This document shows positions 1-9,318 of a stretch of 64,000 nt of DNA, piece by piece. Position 1 is the first letter of the stretch. Each line of letters opens with the position of its first letter. The DNA lies in contig NZ_JACYOX010000022.1 in assembly GCF_015352955.1 (NCBI RefSeq), positions 1-64,000 on the forward strand, given 5' to 3'. The notes beneath the pieces were generated by a model that worked only from the letters and a program-made list of their open reading frames with translations, was not told the DNA's origin and did not search any database. A program made the translations under genes and the position numbers. This stretch comes from Noviherbaspirillum soli (GTDB taxonomy: Bacteria > Pseudomonadota > Gammaproteobacteria > Burkholderiales > Burkholderiaceae_D).

Positions 1-79
1 TGAAGCCGCGCTGTCTCATCGTGGCAATGGTAATTCGGTCCTCAGGCTGAAGCTGCTGATAAGTGGTCGGTTTCTGCAT
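1..79 (-). CDS. IS30-family transposase, N-terminal fragment (cut by window edge)
   Basis: The minus strand reads M-Q-K-P-T-T-Y-Q-Q-L-Q-P-E-D-R-I from an ATG at 77-79 and stays open to the window edge (26 codons). The pattern of a tyrosine-glutamine-leucine stretch followed by E/D-R-I-x-I and then an M-R-Q-R-G-F turn is the usual N-terminus of IS30-family transposases, just before their helix-turn-helix. Only the first 26 residues are inside the window, so the DDE catalytic domain and the intactness of the element cannot be judged. The family call is by pattern recognition of this short stretch. Confidence 0.6.
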   Translation of the reverse strand, partial: MQKPTTYQQLQPEDRITIATMRQRGF

Positions 80-99
80 GTGCACACTTTACAAGAAAT

Positions 100-127
100 G
101 GTGTTGCACTTCATATTTGAGGCCGCC
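100..127. mobile_element. Probable terminal inverted repeat of the IS30-type element
   Basis: About 20 bases upstream of the transposase ATG lies a stretch beginning GGTGTTGCACTTCA and ending GAGGCCGCC. It resembles IS30-type ends, which on the other strand begin GGCGG and run through a TGCAACACC core. The element would therefore end near 127-130, about 36 bases from the stop of the aminotransferase gene. The partner repeat and any target duplication are outside the window, so the boundary is an estimate. Confidence 0.4.
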
Positions 128-165
128 TAGAATAATGACCCGCTCAAAACCGACAATAAACCTGC

Positions 166-1368
166 TTAGTCCTCCAACTTTTCCAGCACCTCCGCCAGCA
201 TCGCGATCATCTGGTCAATCTCCTCCGTGCTCACATTCAGTGCCGGCATGAAGCGCAGCAGATCCGGCCGCGGCGAATTGAGCAGCAGGCCCACCGGCCC
301 CATGTCGCGCGCCAGTTCCACGATCTGCGGGCCGATCGGGCGGCCCAGCTTCAGCGCCCGCAGCAGGCCCTCGCCGCGCTCGCCCACCAGGCCAAAGCGC
401 TCGGTCAGTTTCAGCAGTTCGCCGCGCAGGTAGTCGCCTTTCTCGCGCACGCCCGGCAGGAAGCCCGGCTCCAGCAGCGCCTTGAGCACCGCGCCGCCCA
501 CCGCCGTCATCAACGGATTGCCGTTGTAGGTGCCGCCCTGGTCGCCCGGCTCGAAGCAGGCGACTTCCTCCTTGCACAGCATGGCCGACAGCGGCACGCC
601 GCCGCCGATGCCCTTGCCCAGGGTCATGATGTCGGGCTCGATGTCTGACAGCTGGTAGGCAAACAGCTCGCCGGTCCTGCCCATGCCGGTCTGCACTTCG
701 TCGACGATCAGCAGCAGATTGCGCTCTTTGGTCAGCTTCCTCAGCGCCTGCATGAATTCGCGGCTGGCGGGAATCACGCCGCCTTCGCCTTGCACCGGCT
801 CCAGCATTACCGCCACGGTACGGTCGGTGATCAGGTTTTCCACGGTGGCGATGTCATTCAGGTCTGCCTTGTGGAAGCCCGATACCTGCGGTGCGAAGAT
901 CTTGTCCCAGCCGGGCTTGCCGCTGGCCGACATGGTCGCCAGCGTGCGGCCGTGGAAGCTGTGGTCGAAGGTGATGATCTCGTGGCGGCTCTCGCCTTTT
1001 TCGTTGGGCGTCTTCTGGCCCCATTTGCGCGCCAGCTTGATTGCGCTTTCATTGGCTTCGGCGCCGCTGTTGGCGAAGAACACGCGGTCGAAGCAGGAGT
1101 TGGCGGTGAGCGCCGAAGCCAGCGTCACCATCGGCTCGTTGTAGAAGGCAGGGGAGGGGTTGATCAGCTTTTTCGCCTGCGCACTCAGCGCGTCCTGTAT
1201 GCATTGCGGCGAATGGCCCAGGCAGTTCACGGCCCAGCCCTGCAGGTAATCGAGATAGCGCTTGCCGGTATGGTCGGTGAGCCACATGCCCTGGCCTTCG
1301 GTGAAGACCAGCGGCGGGCGGTTGGTGATGTAGAGCAGCGCGTCGGTGTCGTACTGGCTGAATTCCAT
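166..1368 (-). CDS. Class III PLP aminotransferase, acetylornithine transaminase-like
   Basis: This 400-residue protein is a class III (ornithine/acetylornithine type) pyridoxal-phosphate aminotransferase. It shows the fold's N-terminal W-L-T-D-x-x-G-K-R-Y-L-D-Y motif, the [18 protein letters not shown] cofactor-phosphate region, the [12 protein letters not shown] segment with the PLP-ring aspartate, and the Schiff-base lysine in T-L-G-K-G-I-G-G-G. The likely role is transamination of N-acetylornithine or a related omega-amino acid in arginine metabolism. The start at 1366-1368 is preferred over an upstream ATG because AGGAG sits correctly before it and the upstream extension covers a palindromic repeat. 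It is a single-gene unit next to the IS30 end. Assignment to argD, astC or gabT-type function is not certain from sequence alone. Confidence 0.8.
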   Translation of the reverse strand: MEFSQYDTDALLYITNRPPLVFTEGQGMWLTDHTGKRYLDYLQGWAVNCLGHSPQCIQDALSAQAKKLINPSPAFYNEPMVTLASALTANSCFDRVFFANSGAEANESAIKLARKWGQKTPNEKGESRHEIITFDHSFHGRTLATMSASGKPGWDKIFAPQVSGFHKADLNDIATVENLITDRTVAVMLEPVQGEGGVIPASREFMQALRKLTKERNLLLIVDEVQTGMGRTGELFAYQLSDIEPDIMTLGKGIGGGVPLSAMLCKEEVACFEPGDQGGTYNGNPLMTAVGGAVLKALLEPGFLPGVREKGDYLRGELLKLTERFGLVGERGEGLLRALKLGRPIGPQIVELARDMGPVGLLLNSPRPDLLRFMPALNVSTEEIDQMIAMLAEVLEKLED

Positions 1369-1423
1369 TTGATGACTCCTGTTCAAAAAATTTTTCACGG
1401 ACCATTGTGAACGAACGGCGTTC

Positions 1424-1456
1424 GTAGAGTGGAATGCCCCGCAGGGGCATTCCACC
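1424..1456 (+). repeat. REP-like palindrome, copy 1
   Basis: TGGAATGCCCC and GGGGCATTCCA form a perfect 11-bp inverted repeat (1430-1440 and 1444-1454) around a GCA loop, preceded by GTAGAG. The layout GTAG-x-GTG plus a GC-rich palindrome plus CACC is that of the REP-like repeats scattered between genes in many proteobacteria. Confidence 0.6.
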
Positions 1457-1506
1457 ATGATCAATCGAGGAAGTCGGCCGGCAATGCCATCGCAGTCTGC
1501 GACAGC

Positions 1507-1538
1507 GGTGCAATGCCCTTCGGGTATTACACCCTACG
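1507..1538 (-). repeat. REP-like palindrome, copy 2, opposite orientation
   Basis: Read on the minus strand this segment begins GTAGGGTGTAATACCCG and ends GGGCATTGCACC, with imperfect arms that pair with each other. It is a diverged copy of the palindrome at 1424-1456, placed head-to-head about 50 bases away. Both copies are flanked on the outside by a TTCG tetranucleotide directly before GTAG. The pair resembles a REP doublet (REPIN or BIME). Confidence 0.55.
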
Positions 1539-1571
1539 AAAACCGTCTATTCACGCTGGTCCGTGATGAAT

Positions 1572-1604
1572 CAAAAAAAAAGCCACAGGGCTGACCTGTG
1601 GCTT
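1572..1604 (-). terminator. Intrinsic terminator of the flavoreductase gene
   Basis: On the minus strand, AAGCCACAGG (complement of 1595-1604), a five-base loop and CCTGTGGCTT form a perfect 10-bp stem followed by a run of nine T residues. It lies about 150 bases after the stop codon at 1752 and is a textbook Rho-independent terminator. Confidence 0.85.
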
Positions 1605-1751
1605 GGTGACTGACTGACACTCACACGCACGGCTTCCCGGGTTCAGGATGCGGGATGCGGCGTCGCGAGGCGGTCAGTGAATGTGTCATGCGGGCGATAG
1701 TATGATTTTTATCGCAGCGCGTCAAACGGCCCGCACCGCATGCGTGCGCAG

Positions 1752-2780
1752 TCACGGCGCGGCCAGGTCGGCTTCCGAGGTGAAGGCGTCGGCGTAGAAC
1801 TCGTCGGCCGGCAGCCTGCACTGCGCGGTGAAGTCGTTCTGTGCCGCATCCACCATGGCCGGCGCGCCGCAGGCATAGACCTGGTAGGCGGACAGGTCGG
1901 GCAGGTCTTCGATCACGGCGCGATGCACGAAGCCGGTGCGGCCCTGCCAGTTGTCCTCGGGCTTCGCATCCGACACCACCGGCACGTAGCGGAAATTCGG
2001 CAGGGTCTCGGCCCATTCGCGGCACAGTGCATCCATGTACAGGTCGCGCGGCCGGCGGCCGCCCCAGTACAGCGTGATCGGGCGCGTCATCTTGTTGTGC
2101 TGCGCCTGCTCGACCATGGCCTTGATCGGCGCAAAACCGGTGCCGGAAGCCAGCATCACGATCGGCTTGCTGCTGTCCTCGCGCAGGAAGAAGGTGCCCA
2201 GCGGGCCTTCGAAGCGAAGGATGTCGCGCTCCTTCATCGTGTTGAACACATGGTCGGTGAAGACGCCGCCCGGCAGGTGGCGGATGTGCAGCGTCAGGTG
2301 CTCGTCCAGATGCGGCGCATTGGCCATGCTGTAGCTGCGGCGGCGGCCGTCCTTCAGGATGAATTCGATGAACTGGCCGGCGCGGTACTGCAGCCGCTCG
2401 TTGGCCGGCAGCTGCAGCGAGAGCACGATCACATCGTCGGCGACGCGGTCTATCTTCGCCACCCGGGTCGGCATTTTCTTGATCGGAAATTCACTTATGC
2501 CCAGCACCTCGCGCGCCTCGATCACCAGGTCGCTGTGCGGCACGGCGCAGCAGAACAGGGCGAAGCCGCGCGCCTCGTCGGCTACCGGCAGCGCCCGTTC
2601 CTGGTGGGCGCGGTGGCTGACCTCGCCCGAGACCAGCTTGCCGCGGCAGCTGCCGCAGGCGCCGTTCTTGCAGCCATAGGGCAGGCCGACGCCGGCGCGG
2701 ATCGCCGCGGCCAGCACGGTTTCGTCTTCGTCGCAGCTGAATTGGCGGCCGCTGGGCTCTACCGTTACTTGGAAAGTCAT
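1752..2780 (-). CDS. 2Fe-2S ferredoxin/flavin NAD(P)H reductase (AscD/CDP-glucoseen reductase-like)
   Basis: This 342-residue electron-transfer protein has an N-terminal plant-type [2Fe-2S] ferredoxin domain (cysteines in C-K-N-G-A-C-G-S-C, with a fourth in F-C-C). A ferredoxin-reductase FAD domain follows, with R-S-Y-S-M-A-N for FAD binding, and then an NAD domain with V-M-L-A-S-G-T-G-F-A-P. This order is typical of CDP-6-deoxy-delta-3,4-glucoseen reductase homologues and of oxygenase reductase components; betaproteobacteria commonly carry such a stand-alone copy. It would pass electrons from NAD(P)H through FAD to the cluster and on to an unknown partner, since no oxygenase is nearby. The start at 2778-2780 begins exactly at the ferredoxin domain. 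The gene is divergent from the next one, with only 12 bases between start codons. Confidence 0.85.
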   Translation of the reverse strand: MTFQVTVEPSGRQFSCDEDETVLAAAIRAGVGLPYGCKNGACGSCRGKLVSGEVSHRAHQERALPVADEARGFALFCCAVPHSDLVIEAREVLGISEFPIKKMPTRVAKIDRVADDVIVLSLQLPANERLQYRAGQFIEFILKDGRRRSYSMANAPHLDEHLTLHIRHLPGGVFTDHVFNTMKERDILRFEGPLGTFFLREDSSKPIVMLASGTGFAPIKAMVEQAQHNKMTRPITLYWGGRRPRDLYMDALCREWAETLPNFRYVPVVSDAKPEDNWQGRTGFVHRAVIEDLPDLSAYQVYACGAPAMVDAAQNDFTAQCRLPADEFYADAFTSEADLAAP

Positions 2781-2792
2781 ACAATCCCGCAG

Positions 2793-3686
2793 ATGAAAAA
2801 ATTGTCCATGAATAAGATCGGCAAGCCACGGCTGCTGATCATTGGTTGCGGCGACGTCGGCATGCGGCTGTTGCCGCTGGTGCGCGACCGCTTTCGGGTC
2901 TATGCGGTGACCAGCCAGCCGGCGCGTCATGCCGAACTGCGCGCGGCCGGCGCGGTGCCGCTGACGGCAAACCTGGACCAGCCGGCGACCCTGGCGCGTC
3001 TGGCGCGGCTGGCCAGCCATGTGATCCACCTGGCGCCGCCGCCCACTGCGGGCGCCATCGACAGCCGCACCCGCAATCTGGCCGCCATTCTACCGCAGGG
3101 GGCAAGCCTGGTTTATGTGAGCACCACCGGGGTCTATGGCGACTGCGGCGGCGCGGTGTTCGATGAAACCCGTCCGGTGCGGCCGGCCAATCCGCGCGCG
3201 GTGCGCCGGGTCGATGCCGAGCGCGTGCTGCGGCGCTGGGCCAAAAAAGCGGGCGGGCGGCTGGCGATACTGCGGGTGCCGGGCATCTATGCCCAGGACC
3301 GGCTGCCGCTGGAGCGGCTGCAGAAGGGCATGCCGGCGCTGGCCGAGGAAGACGATGTCTATACCAACCACATCCATGCCGACGACCTGGCGCGGCTGAT
3401 TTTGCTCACGCTGTTTCGCGGCGCGCCGTCGCGCCTCTATCACGCGGTGGACGACAGCGACATGCGCATGGCCGACTATTTCGATGCGGTGGCCGACGCC
3501 CATCAGCTGCCGCGGCCGCCGCGCCTGCCGCGGGCGCAGTTGCGCGAGGCGGTGTCGCCTATGATGCTGTCCTTCATGTCGGAGTCGCGCCGCCTGCGCA
3601 ACGACCGCGTCAAGCAGGAGCTGGGCATGCGGCTGCGCTACCCGACGGTGCGCTCGGCGCTGGCGGCGCCGGCGCAACAGGGCTGA
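2793..3686 (+). CDS. NAD(P)-dependent epimerase/dehydratase-like protein (YeeZ-type SDR)
   Basis: This 297-residue protein has a Rossmann N-terminus with G-C-G-D-V-G at residues 18-23 and the S-T-T-G-V-Y-G segment of extended short-chain dehydrogenases. A Y-x-N-H-I-H-A-D-D-L-A stretch follows, as in the YeeZ/atypical SDR group. The usual catalytic Y-x-x-x-K is not obvious, which is also common in that group, so the substrate is unknown. Starts at 2793 or 2808 are both possible, and neither has a strong ribosome binding site. The 5' end lies within 12-27 bases of the divergent flavoreductase start, so the two genes share control DNA. It converges on the lipoprotein esterase with an 11-base gap. 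Confidence 0.75.
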   Translation: MKKLSMNKIGKPRLLIIGCGDVGMRLLPLVRDRFRVYAVTSQPARHAELRAAGAVPLTANLDQPATLARLARLASHVIHLAPPPTAGAIDSRTRNLAAILPQGASLVYVSTTGVYGDCGGAVFDETRPVRPANPRAVRRVDAERVLRRWAKKAGGRLAILRVPGIYAQDRLPLERLQKGMPALAEEDDVYTNHIHADDLARLILLTLFRGAPSRLYHAVDDSDMRMADYFDAVADAHQLPRPPRLPRAQLREAVSPMMLSFMSESRRLRNDRVKQELGMRLRYPTVRSALAAPAQQG

Positions 3687-3697
3687 GCCAGCCGTTC

Positions 3698-5095
3698 TTA
3701 CTGGGTGATTTCCAGCACCGTCACGGCGCCGTCCGCCGCATTCCAGCTGCGCCCCGCCAGGCGTTCGCCATTGAACTCCGCCTGCACCGCGCGCGGCGCC
3801 GCGTCCTGCAGCAGCAGCTTGCTGGTCGCCAGCATGCCGCCGCGGGCGGGCAGGCCGGCGGGCGCACGGCCATCCAGCAGCATGCGGTCGCGGCCGGCGT
3901 CGAGATAGCCGCGCGGCCGGGTCAGGATCACGATCTGCTTCGCGGCGCGGTCGGCTTCGGCAATGCGCTCCGGCCGCAGTATCACGATGTCGCTGGAGCG
4001 CGGAAAGCCGCTGCGGTAGACATGGGTGCTTGCATAGCCCGGCGCGCTGATCACGAACTCGTAGGGCATGTTGGGCTGCGCCCGGAAGGGTCCCCATTTG
4101 CCATCTGCGCCTATGGTCTGGACATGCATCGCCTGGCCGATGCGCGCGCCGGCATCCGGGCCATCCGGCTGCACTGCATACACTTCCAGCTTTGCGCCGG
4201 GCAGCGGCAGATTGTTGGCGAAGTTGCCGGATTTCGTCTCCAGCGGATCGACGCCGGAGCCGGTCACCATGCCGGACAGCTGCACCTGCGCCTCGGGCGC
4301 AATGTCCAGCCGGGCCGGCGCGCGCCCCGTGATGAAGCGGTAGGTCGCCTCGAATGCCGGCGCGCTGTACGAGGTTTCGCGGTGGTCGATGCCGGGTATG
4401 ACCACGTTGCGCGCGCCTTTCAGTTCCGGGCCGGCGAAGCTCACGCCGGTGGGCTTGCCGTTGCCTGCCGGCCAGCCGGCGTCGGGCTGCGCAAACTTGT
4501 CGTTGTTGTCCGAGCGTATCGTCATCCAGCGCACCGGGCCGGCGACTTCATCGCCGGCGGCATTCTTCGGCGCGTTCAGGCCGGTCAGGAAAGGGCCGGT
4601 GCCGGCGAATTCATTGCCTTCGCGCTCGCCCGGGCGCGCCCATACGCCGTGGTTGGGCGTGCCGCCCAGGACCGCATGGGACACGGCCGCAGTGCCGGTC
4701 TGCTGCATGCTGGTCTGGATGTAGTTGCGGATCGCATTGCCGCCGCGCGAGTTGCCCACCAGGACCACCTTGCTGGCGCCGGTCCGGCGCAGCACCTGGT
4801 CGATCTCCTTCTTCAGGTAATCCCGGTGCTCGGCGGTGGAGGTGCGGCCGGGCTGCGGCTTGCCGTCGTCGTCGCGCGCCAGCGGATAGGGCAGGTTGAT
4901 CGCATGCAGGTGCGAGCGCGGCCAGCCATTGCTCTCGAAGCGCCAGTAGGTGGTTTGCCATAGCGCGGCGCTGTCGCCGTTGCCGTGCACGAAGACGATC
5001 GGCGGCGTGGCATCGGCGGCGACGGTATCGCCCTGGCTGGCGCAGCCGGCCAGCAGGGCGGCGGCCAGCAGGGAAAGAGGGAAAGCAAGCTTCAT
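3698..5095 (-). CDS. Secreted lipoprotein alpha/beta hydrolase (esterase/lipase-like)
   Basis: This 465-residue protein begins with a lipoprotein signal peptide ending in the lipobox L-L-A-G-C, so it is exported and lipid-anchored. An alpha/beta-hydrolase domain follows, with an oxyanion-region V-F-V-H-G-N-G and a nucleophile elbow G-N-S-R-G-G around residues 130-140. The C-terminal third resembles a carboxypeptidase-regulatory or beta-sandwich domain (V-S-G-M-V-T-G-S-G-V-D-P-L-E-T onward) often attached to extracellular esterases. The start at 5093-5095 is fixed by the signal peptide and a GGAGA ribosome binding site. The substrate is not predictable. The 252-base gap to the divergent oxidoreductase operon holds the promoters of both. 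Confidence 0.75.
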   Translation of the reverse strand: MKLAFPLSLLAAALLAGCASQGDTVAADATPPIVFVHGNGDSAALWQTTYWRFESNGWPRSHLHAINLPYPLARDDDGKPQPGRTSTAEHRDYLKKEIDQVLRRTGASKVVLVGNSRGGNAIRNYIQTSMQQTGTAAVSHAVLGGTPNHGVWARPGEREGNEFAGTGPFLTGLNAPKNAAGDEVAGPVRWMTIRSDNNDKFAQPDAGWPAGNGKPTGVSFAGPELKGARNVVIPGIDHRETSYSAPAFEATYRFITGRAPARLDIAPEAQVQLSGMVTGSGVDPLETKSGNFANNLPLPGAKLEVYAVQPDGPDAGARIGQAMHVQTIGADGKWGPFRAQPNMPYEFVISAPGYASTHVYRSGFPRSSDIVILRPERIAEADRAAKQIVILTRPRGYLDAGRDRMLLDGRAPAGLPARGGMLATSKLLLQDAAPRAVQAEFNGERLAGRSWNAADGAVTVLEITQ

Positions 5096-5347
5096 CGGGT
5101 CTCCTTGGTTTTTGTCAGGAACGGGCAGTGTCGGACAGTACAGGATTGTCGGGTCAGCCGCCAACTACACCGGCATGCATGGCTCGGCTGTAAAAATTAC
5201 ACGGCTTTTGCCGGCAGGCTACCCGGCGCGGCGGCCTGCATGGGGAAGCCCGCCCGCGCAGTGGCGTGGTATCGAATTTGCATTGGCCCTGCCCGCATCA
5301 GGCCGGGCACACATGCCGGGCCGCCACATCCAGACAGGCGCCATACC

Positions 5348-6037
5348 ATGCAAAACGATTCCTCCGACCCTGAAAAGTCGTTCGGCGAACTTCCCCGCGC
5401 AGCGCTGACGCGGCGCGGCTTCATCCAGTCCGCAGTGGCCACCATAGGCGGGCTGGCCGCGCCGCTGGGAGGCGCCGAGGCGGCGACGCCGGCGCGCCCA
5501 TCCGGCGCCACGCAGGCAGCGGCCACCGTGCCGGTGCTGCTGCGCATCAACGGCCGCGAACATCGCCTGAACCTGGAGCCGCGGGTCACCTTGCTGGACG
5601 CCCTGCGGGAAGTGGTGGGGCTGACCGGCGCCAAGAAAGGCTGCGACCGCGGCCAGTGCGGCGCCTGCACCGTGCTGGTGGAGGGACGCCGCATCAATGC
5701 CTGCCTGACGCTGGCCATCATGCATGAGGGCCAGGAAGTCACCACCATCGAGGGCCTTGGCCAGGAAGGCGCGCTGCATCCGCTGCAGGCGGCCTTCATC
5801 GAGCGCGACGCCTTCCAGTGCGGCTACTGCACGCCGGGCCAGATCTGCTCGGCCGCCGGCCTGCTCAACGAAGCCGCCGCGAATGCCGCCAGCGCGGTCA
5901 CGAAAGACGTGCGCCAGATACCGATCGCTCTGGACGCACAGGAAATCCGCGAGCGCATGAGCGGCAATCTCTGCCGTTGCGGCGCTTACCCGAATATCGT
6001 TGCAGCGGTGCAGGATGCCGCCGGCGTCAAGCTCTAG
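5348..6037 (+). CDS. paoA: Aldehyde oxidoreductase, Tat-exported 2Fe-2S subunit (PaoA-like)
   Basis: This 229-residue protein, the same length as E. coli PaoA, starts with a twin-arginine signal (L-T-R-R-G-F-I-Q at about residues 22-29) and a hydrophobic stretch ending in A-E-A. It therefore carries the complex to the periplasm. The plant-type cluster motif [10 protein letters not shown] and the second, helical cluster motif (C-G-Y-C-T-P-G-Q then C-R-C-G) give two [2Fe-2S] centres. It should relay electrons from the molybdenum site to the FAD subunit. It is the first gene of a three-gene operon with the next two. Confidence 0.88.
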   Translation: MQNDSSDPEKSFGELPRAALTRRGFIQSAVATIGGLAAPLGGAEAATPARPSGATQAAATVPVLLRINGREHRLNLEPRVTLLDALREVVGLTGAKKGCDRGQCGACTVLVEGRRINACLTLAIMHEGQEVTTIEGLGQEGALHPLQAAFIERDAFQCGYCTPGQICSAAGLLNEAAANAASAVTKDVRQIPIALDAQEIRERMSGNLCRCGAYPNIVAAVQDAAGVKL

Positions 6038-6050
6038 CCCGAAGGCCATC

Positions 6051-7037
6051 ATGCATCCCTTTTCCTATGAACGTCCGACTGAAGTGGCGCAGGCGGTCGC
6101 GCTGGCCCAGCAGCCGGGGGCGCGCTTCATCGGCGGCGGCACCAATCTGCTGGACCTGATGAAGAATGGCGTCGAGACGCCGCAGCGCCTGATCGATGTC
6201 AGCCGCCTGCCGCTGGCCGCCATCACTGAGCTGCCGCAGGGCGGCCTGCGCATCGGCGCGCTGGCCCGCAACAGCGATACCGCCAACCACCCGCTGGTGC
6301 GGCAGCGCTATCCGCTGCTGTCGCAGGCCTTCCTGTCGGGCGCCTCGCCGCAGCTGCGCAACATGGCGACCGTGGGCGGCAACCTGCTGCAGCGCACCCG
6401 CTGCTACTACTTCTACGACACCGCGTTCGACAAGTGCAACAAGCGCCAGCCCGGATCGGGCTGCGCCGCCCTTGAAGGCTACAACCGCATCCATGCCATC
6501 CTCGGCGCCAGCGAGCAGTGCATCGCCACCAACCCGTCCGACATGAGCGTGGCGCTGGCGGCGCTGGACGCGGTGGTGCGGGTGCGCGGGCCGAGCGGCG
6601 AGCGCGCCATCGCGATGACCGACTTCCATACCCTGCCCGGCGACACGCCGCAGCGCGACAGCGTGCTGCAGCCCGGCGAACTGATCCTGGGCGTGGACCT
6701 GCCGCCGGCCATGCATGCGGACCACAGCCATTACCTGAAGGTGCGCGACCGCGCCAGCTATGCCTTCGCGCTGGTGTCGGTGGCGGCCGCGCTGCGGATG
6801 GAAAACGACGTGGTGCGCGAGGCTCGCATCGCGCTTGGCGGGGTGGCGCACAAGCCCTGGCGCGCGCGCGAGGCCGAAGCCCTCCTGGTGGGCCAGGCGC
6901 TGACGCGCGAAGTGCTCGACCAGTGCGCGGCCACGGCGGTGGCCGGCGCCAAAGGCTATGAGCACAACGGTTTCAAGATCGCGCTCGCCCAGCGGGCCAT
7001 CACACGCGCATTGCGCAAGGCGGGACAGACAGCATGA
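6051..7037 (+). CDS. paoB: Aldehyde oxidoreductase, FAD subunit (PaoB-like)
   Basis: This 328-residue protein belongs to the FAD-binding subunit family of xanthine dehydrogenases: [10 protein letters not shown] for FAD pyrophosphate binding and A-T-V-G-G-N-L-L-Q downstream. It has the extra cysteine-rich insertion seen in PaoB and 4-hydroxybenzoyl-CoA reductase (C-Y-Y-F-Y, D-K-C-N-K-R, G-S-G-C-A-A, then a C-I-A), which binds an additional [4Fe-4S] cluster. It starts 13 bases after paoA and its stop overlaps the next start, which shows translational coupling. It has no signal of its own and would be co-exported with the Tat-bearing subunit. Confidence 0.87.
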   Translation: MHPFSYERPTEVAQAVALAQQPGARFIGGGTNLLDLMKNGVETPQRLIDVSRLPLAAITELPQGGLRIGALARNSDTANHPLVRQRYPLLSQAFLSGASPQLRNMATVGGNLLQRTRCYYFYDTAFDKCNKRQPGSGCAALEGYNRIHAILGASEQCIATNPSDMSVALAALDAVVRVRGPSGERAIAMTDFHTLPGDTPQRDSVLQPGELILGVDLPPAMHADHSHYLKVRDRASYAFALVSVAAALRMENDVVREARIALGGVAHKPWRAREAEALLVGQALTREVLDQCAATAVAGAKGYEHNGFKIALAQRAITRALRKAGQTA

Positions 7038-9244
7038 CTTCCACAGGACAGCCACTCAACCGCGTCGATGGCGTACGCAAGGTTACCGGCACGGCCACCT
7101 TTTCGGCCGAGCACAAGATTCCCCGGATGGCGCATGCGGTGCTGGTGATGAGCACCATTGCCAACGGCCGCATCAGCGCGGTCGACAGCGCGGAGGCGGA
7201 ACGCATGACCGGCGTGATCGCGGTGCTGACCCACAAAAATGCGCCGCGCCTGCCCTCCGCCGGCAAGGCCGCCGCCGGGCAACCGCCTGCGGGACGGGTG
7301 CTCAACCTGCTGCAGGACGACCGGGTGCATTACAGCAACCAGCCGGTTGCGCTGGTGGTGGCCGAGACGCTGGAGCAAGCCGCCGACGCGGCGCGCCATG
7401 TGCGCTTTTCCTACCATGCCGAACAGGCGAGCACCGACTTTGAAAAGGCCAAGCTGCAGCCGGTCGATCCGAAGAAGGCGAAGGATGGACCGGCCGACAC
7501 CAATCGCGGCAATCTCGAAGCGGGCATCGCCGCGGCCGCGGCGCAGATCGACGTGGCCTATCGCACGCCGATGGAGCATCACAATCCGATGGAGCCGCAT
7601 GCCACCATCGCGGTCTGGGAAGGCGAGCACCTGACGCTGTACGACTCGACCCAGTACGTGACCGGCGACCGCAACGCGGTGGCCAAGACGCTCGGCATCG
7701 CGCCCGACAAGGTGCGCGTCATCTGCCCCTACGTCGGCGGCGGCTTCGGCTGCAAGGGCTCGACCTGGTCGCACGTGGTGCTGGCGGCGATGGCCGCGCG
7801 CCGCGCCGGCCGCCCGGTGAAGCTGGTGCTGGACCGGCCGCAGATGTTCGGCCCGGTCGGTGGGCGGCCCAACACCGAGCAGCGCATGCTGCTGGCCGCC
7901 GGCAAGGATGGTGCGCTGACGGCGGTACGCCATAACGTATTGACCAGCACCTCGTTCCAGGAAGACTGGCTGGAGACCGCCGCGCTCGTCACCCGCATGA
8001 TGTACGAGGCGCCCAACCAGCAGACCACCCACCGGCTGGCGCGGCTCAACATCGGCACGCCGACCTTCATGCGCGCGCCGGGCGAGGCCACCGGCAGCTT
8101 CGCGCTCGAATGCGCGATGGACGAGCTGGCCTATGAAATGAAGGTCGACCCGATCGAGCTGCGCCTGCGCAACTACGCGCAGCGTGACCCCGAGAAGGAC
8201 AAGCCGTGGTCCAGCAATGCGCTGCGCGAATGCTACCGGGTCGGCGCCGAGCGCTTCGGCTGGGCCAGGCGCGATCCGCGTCCGCTATCCATGCGCGACG
8301 GCGGCACCCTGATCGGCATGGGCATGGCCAGCGCGACCTATCCGGCCAACCGCTCCGCCGCCAAGGCCAGCGCGCGCCTGCTGCCGGACGGCAGCGCGGT
8401 GGTGCGCTCCGGCACCCAGGACCTCGGCACCGGCACCTATACCGTGATGACCCAGGTGGCGGCCGATGCGCTGGGCCTGGCGCCGGACAAGGTGCGCTTC
8501 GAACTCGGCGACTCGTCGCTGCCGCAGGCGCCGGTGTCGGGCGGCTCGCAGTCCGTGGCCAGCGTCTCGCCGGCGGTGCAGGCGGCTTGCGCAGCACTGC
8601 GCGACAAGCTGGTCAGCCTGGCGCTGGCGGACCAGCGCTCGCCGCTGGCCGGCGCAAGACCGGACGACGTCGGCATGGAAGAGGGCTGGCTGTTCCTGCG
8701 CTCGTCGACGGACCGGCGCGAACCCTATGCCGCCATCCTTGCCCGCAACGGCGGCCGCGCGCTCGAAGCCAGCGGCGAGGCCAAGGCCGGCAGCGAGAAG
8801 GAGGCGTATTCCATGCATTCCTTCGGCGCCGTGTTTGCCGAGGTGCATGTGGACGCCGACCTTGGCGAGGTTCGGGTGCCGCGCATCACCGCGGCCTACG
8901 GCGTGGGCCAGCTGCTCAATGCCAAGACCGGCCACAGCCAGCTGATGGGCGGCATCGTCTGGGGCGTGGGCATGGCCTTGATGGAAGCCACCGAATACGA
9001 CCTGCGCTATGGCCGCGCGGTGAATGCCAACCTGGCCGAATACCATGTGCCGGTGAATGCCGACATCGGCGCGATCGACATCGTGGTGGTGCCGGAAAAG
9101 GATGCGCACATCAATCCGCTCGGCGCCAAGGGCATCGGCGAGATCGGCATCACCGGCGTGGCGGCGGCGATTGCCAACGCGGTGTATCACGCCACCGGCA
9201 AGCGGGTGAGGGACCTGCCGATCACGCTGGACAAGCTGCTCTGA
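7034..9244 (+). CDS. paoC: Aldehyde oxidoreductase, molybdenum cofactor subunit (PaoC-like)
   Basis: This 736-residue protein (E. coli PaoC is about 732) is the large molybdopterin subunit of the xanthine oxidase family. Visible motifs are G-G-G-F-G-C-K-G in the cofactor domain, M-R-A-P-G-E-A-T-G near the middle, [11 protein letters not shown], and the C-terminal K-G-I-G-E-I-G with the catalytic glutamate near residue 703. It hydroxylates aldehydes to acids in the periplasm, probably for detoxification. The start ATG overlaps the paoB stop as ATGA. No PaoD/XdhC-type maturation gene follows, so insertion of the sulfurated cofactor must be done by a protein encoded elsewhere. Confidence 0.88.
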   Translation: MTSTGQPLNRVDGVRKVTGTATFSAEHKIPRMAHAVLVMSTIANGRISAVDSAEAERMTGVIAVLTHKNAPRLPSAGKAAAGQPPAGRVLNLLQDDRVHYSNQPVALVVAETLEQAADAARHVRFSYHAEQASTDFEKAKLQPVDPKKAKDGPADTNRGNLEAGIAAAAAQIDVAYRTPMEHHNPMEPHATIAVWEGEHLTLYDSTQYVTGDRNAVAKTLGIAPDKVRVICPYVGGGFGCKGSTWSHVVLAAMAARRAGRPVKLVLDRPQMFGPVGGRPNTEQRMLLAAGKDGALTAVRHNVLTSTSFQEDWLETAALVTRMMYEAPNQQTTHRLARLNIGTPTFMRAPGEATGSFALECAMDELAYEMKVDPIELRLRNYAQRDPEKDKPWSSNALRECYRVGAERFGWARRDPRPLSMRDGGTLIGMGMASATYPANRSAAKASARLLPDGSAVVRSGTQDLGTGTYTVMTQVAADALGLAPDKVRFELGDSSLPQAPVSGGSQSVASVSPAVQAACAALRDKLVSLALADQRSPLAGARPDDVGMEEGWLFLRSSTDRREPYAAILARNGGRALEASGEAKAGSEKEAYSMHSFGAVFAEVHVDADLGEVRVPRITAAYGVGQLLNAKTGHSQLMGGIVWGVGMALMEATEYDLRYGRAVNANLAEYHVPVNADIGAIDIVVVPEKDAHINPLGAKGIGEIGITGVAAAIANAVYHATGKRVRDLPITLDKLL

Positions 9245-9288
9245 CGGGGCGGGCCGGCGCCAGCGCGGATTGTCCATAACGCTTAAAA

Positions 9289-9308
9289 TACTGTACTTAA
9301 ACACAGTA
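9289..9308 (+). promoter_or_regulatory. LexA (SOS) box in front of the radical SAM-udgX operon
   Basis: TACTGTACTTAAACACAGTA is a 20-base near-palindrome with the invariant CTGT-N8-ACAG core of E. coli-type LexA boxes and the flanking TA pairs. It ends 10 bases before the start of the radical SAM gene. A possible -35 (TTGTCC, 9270-9275) and -10 (TACTTA, 9294-9299) would place the box over the promoter, so LexA would block transcription until DNA damage. The match is seen directly; the repression is inferred. Confidence 0.85.
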
Positions 9309-9318
9309 AGAGGGCGCT

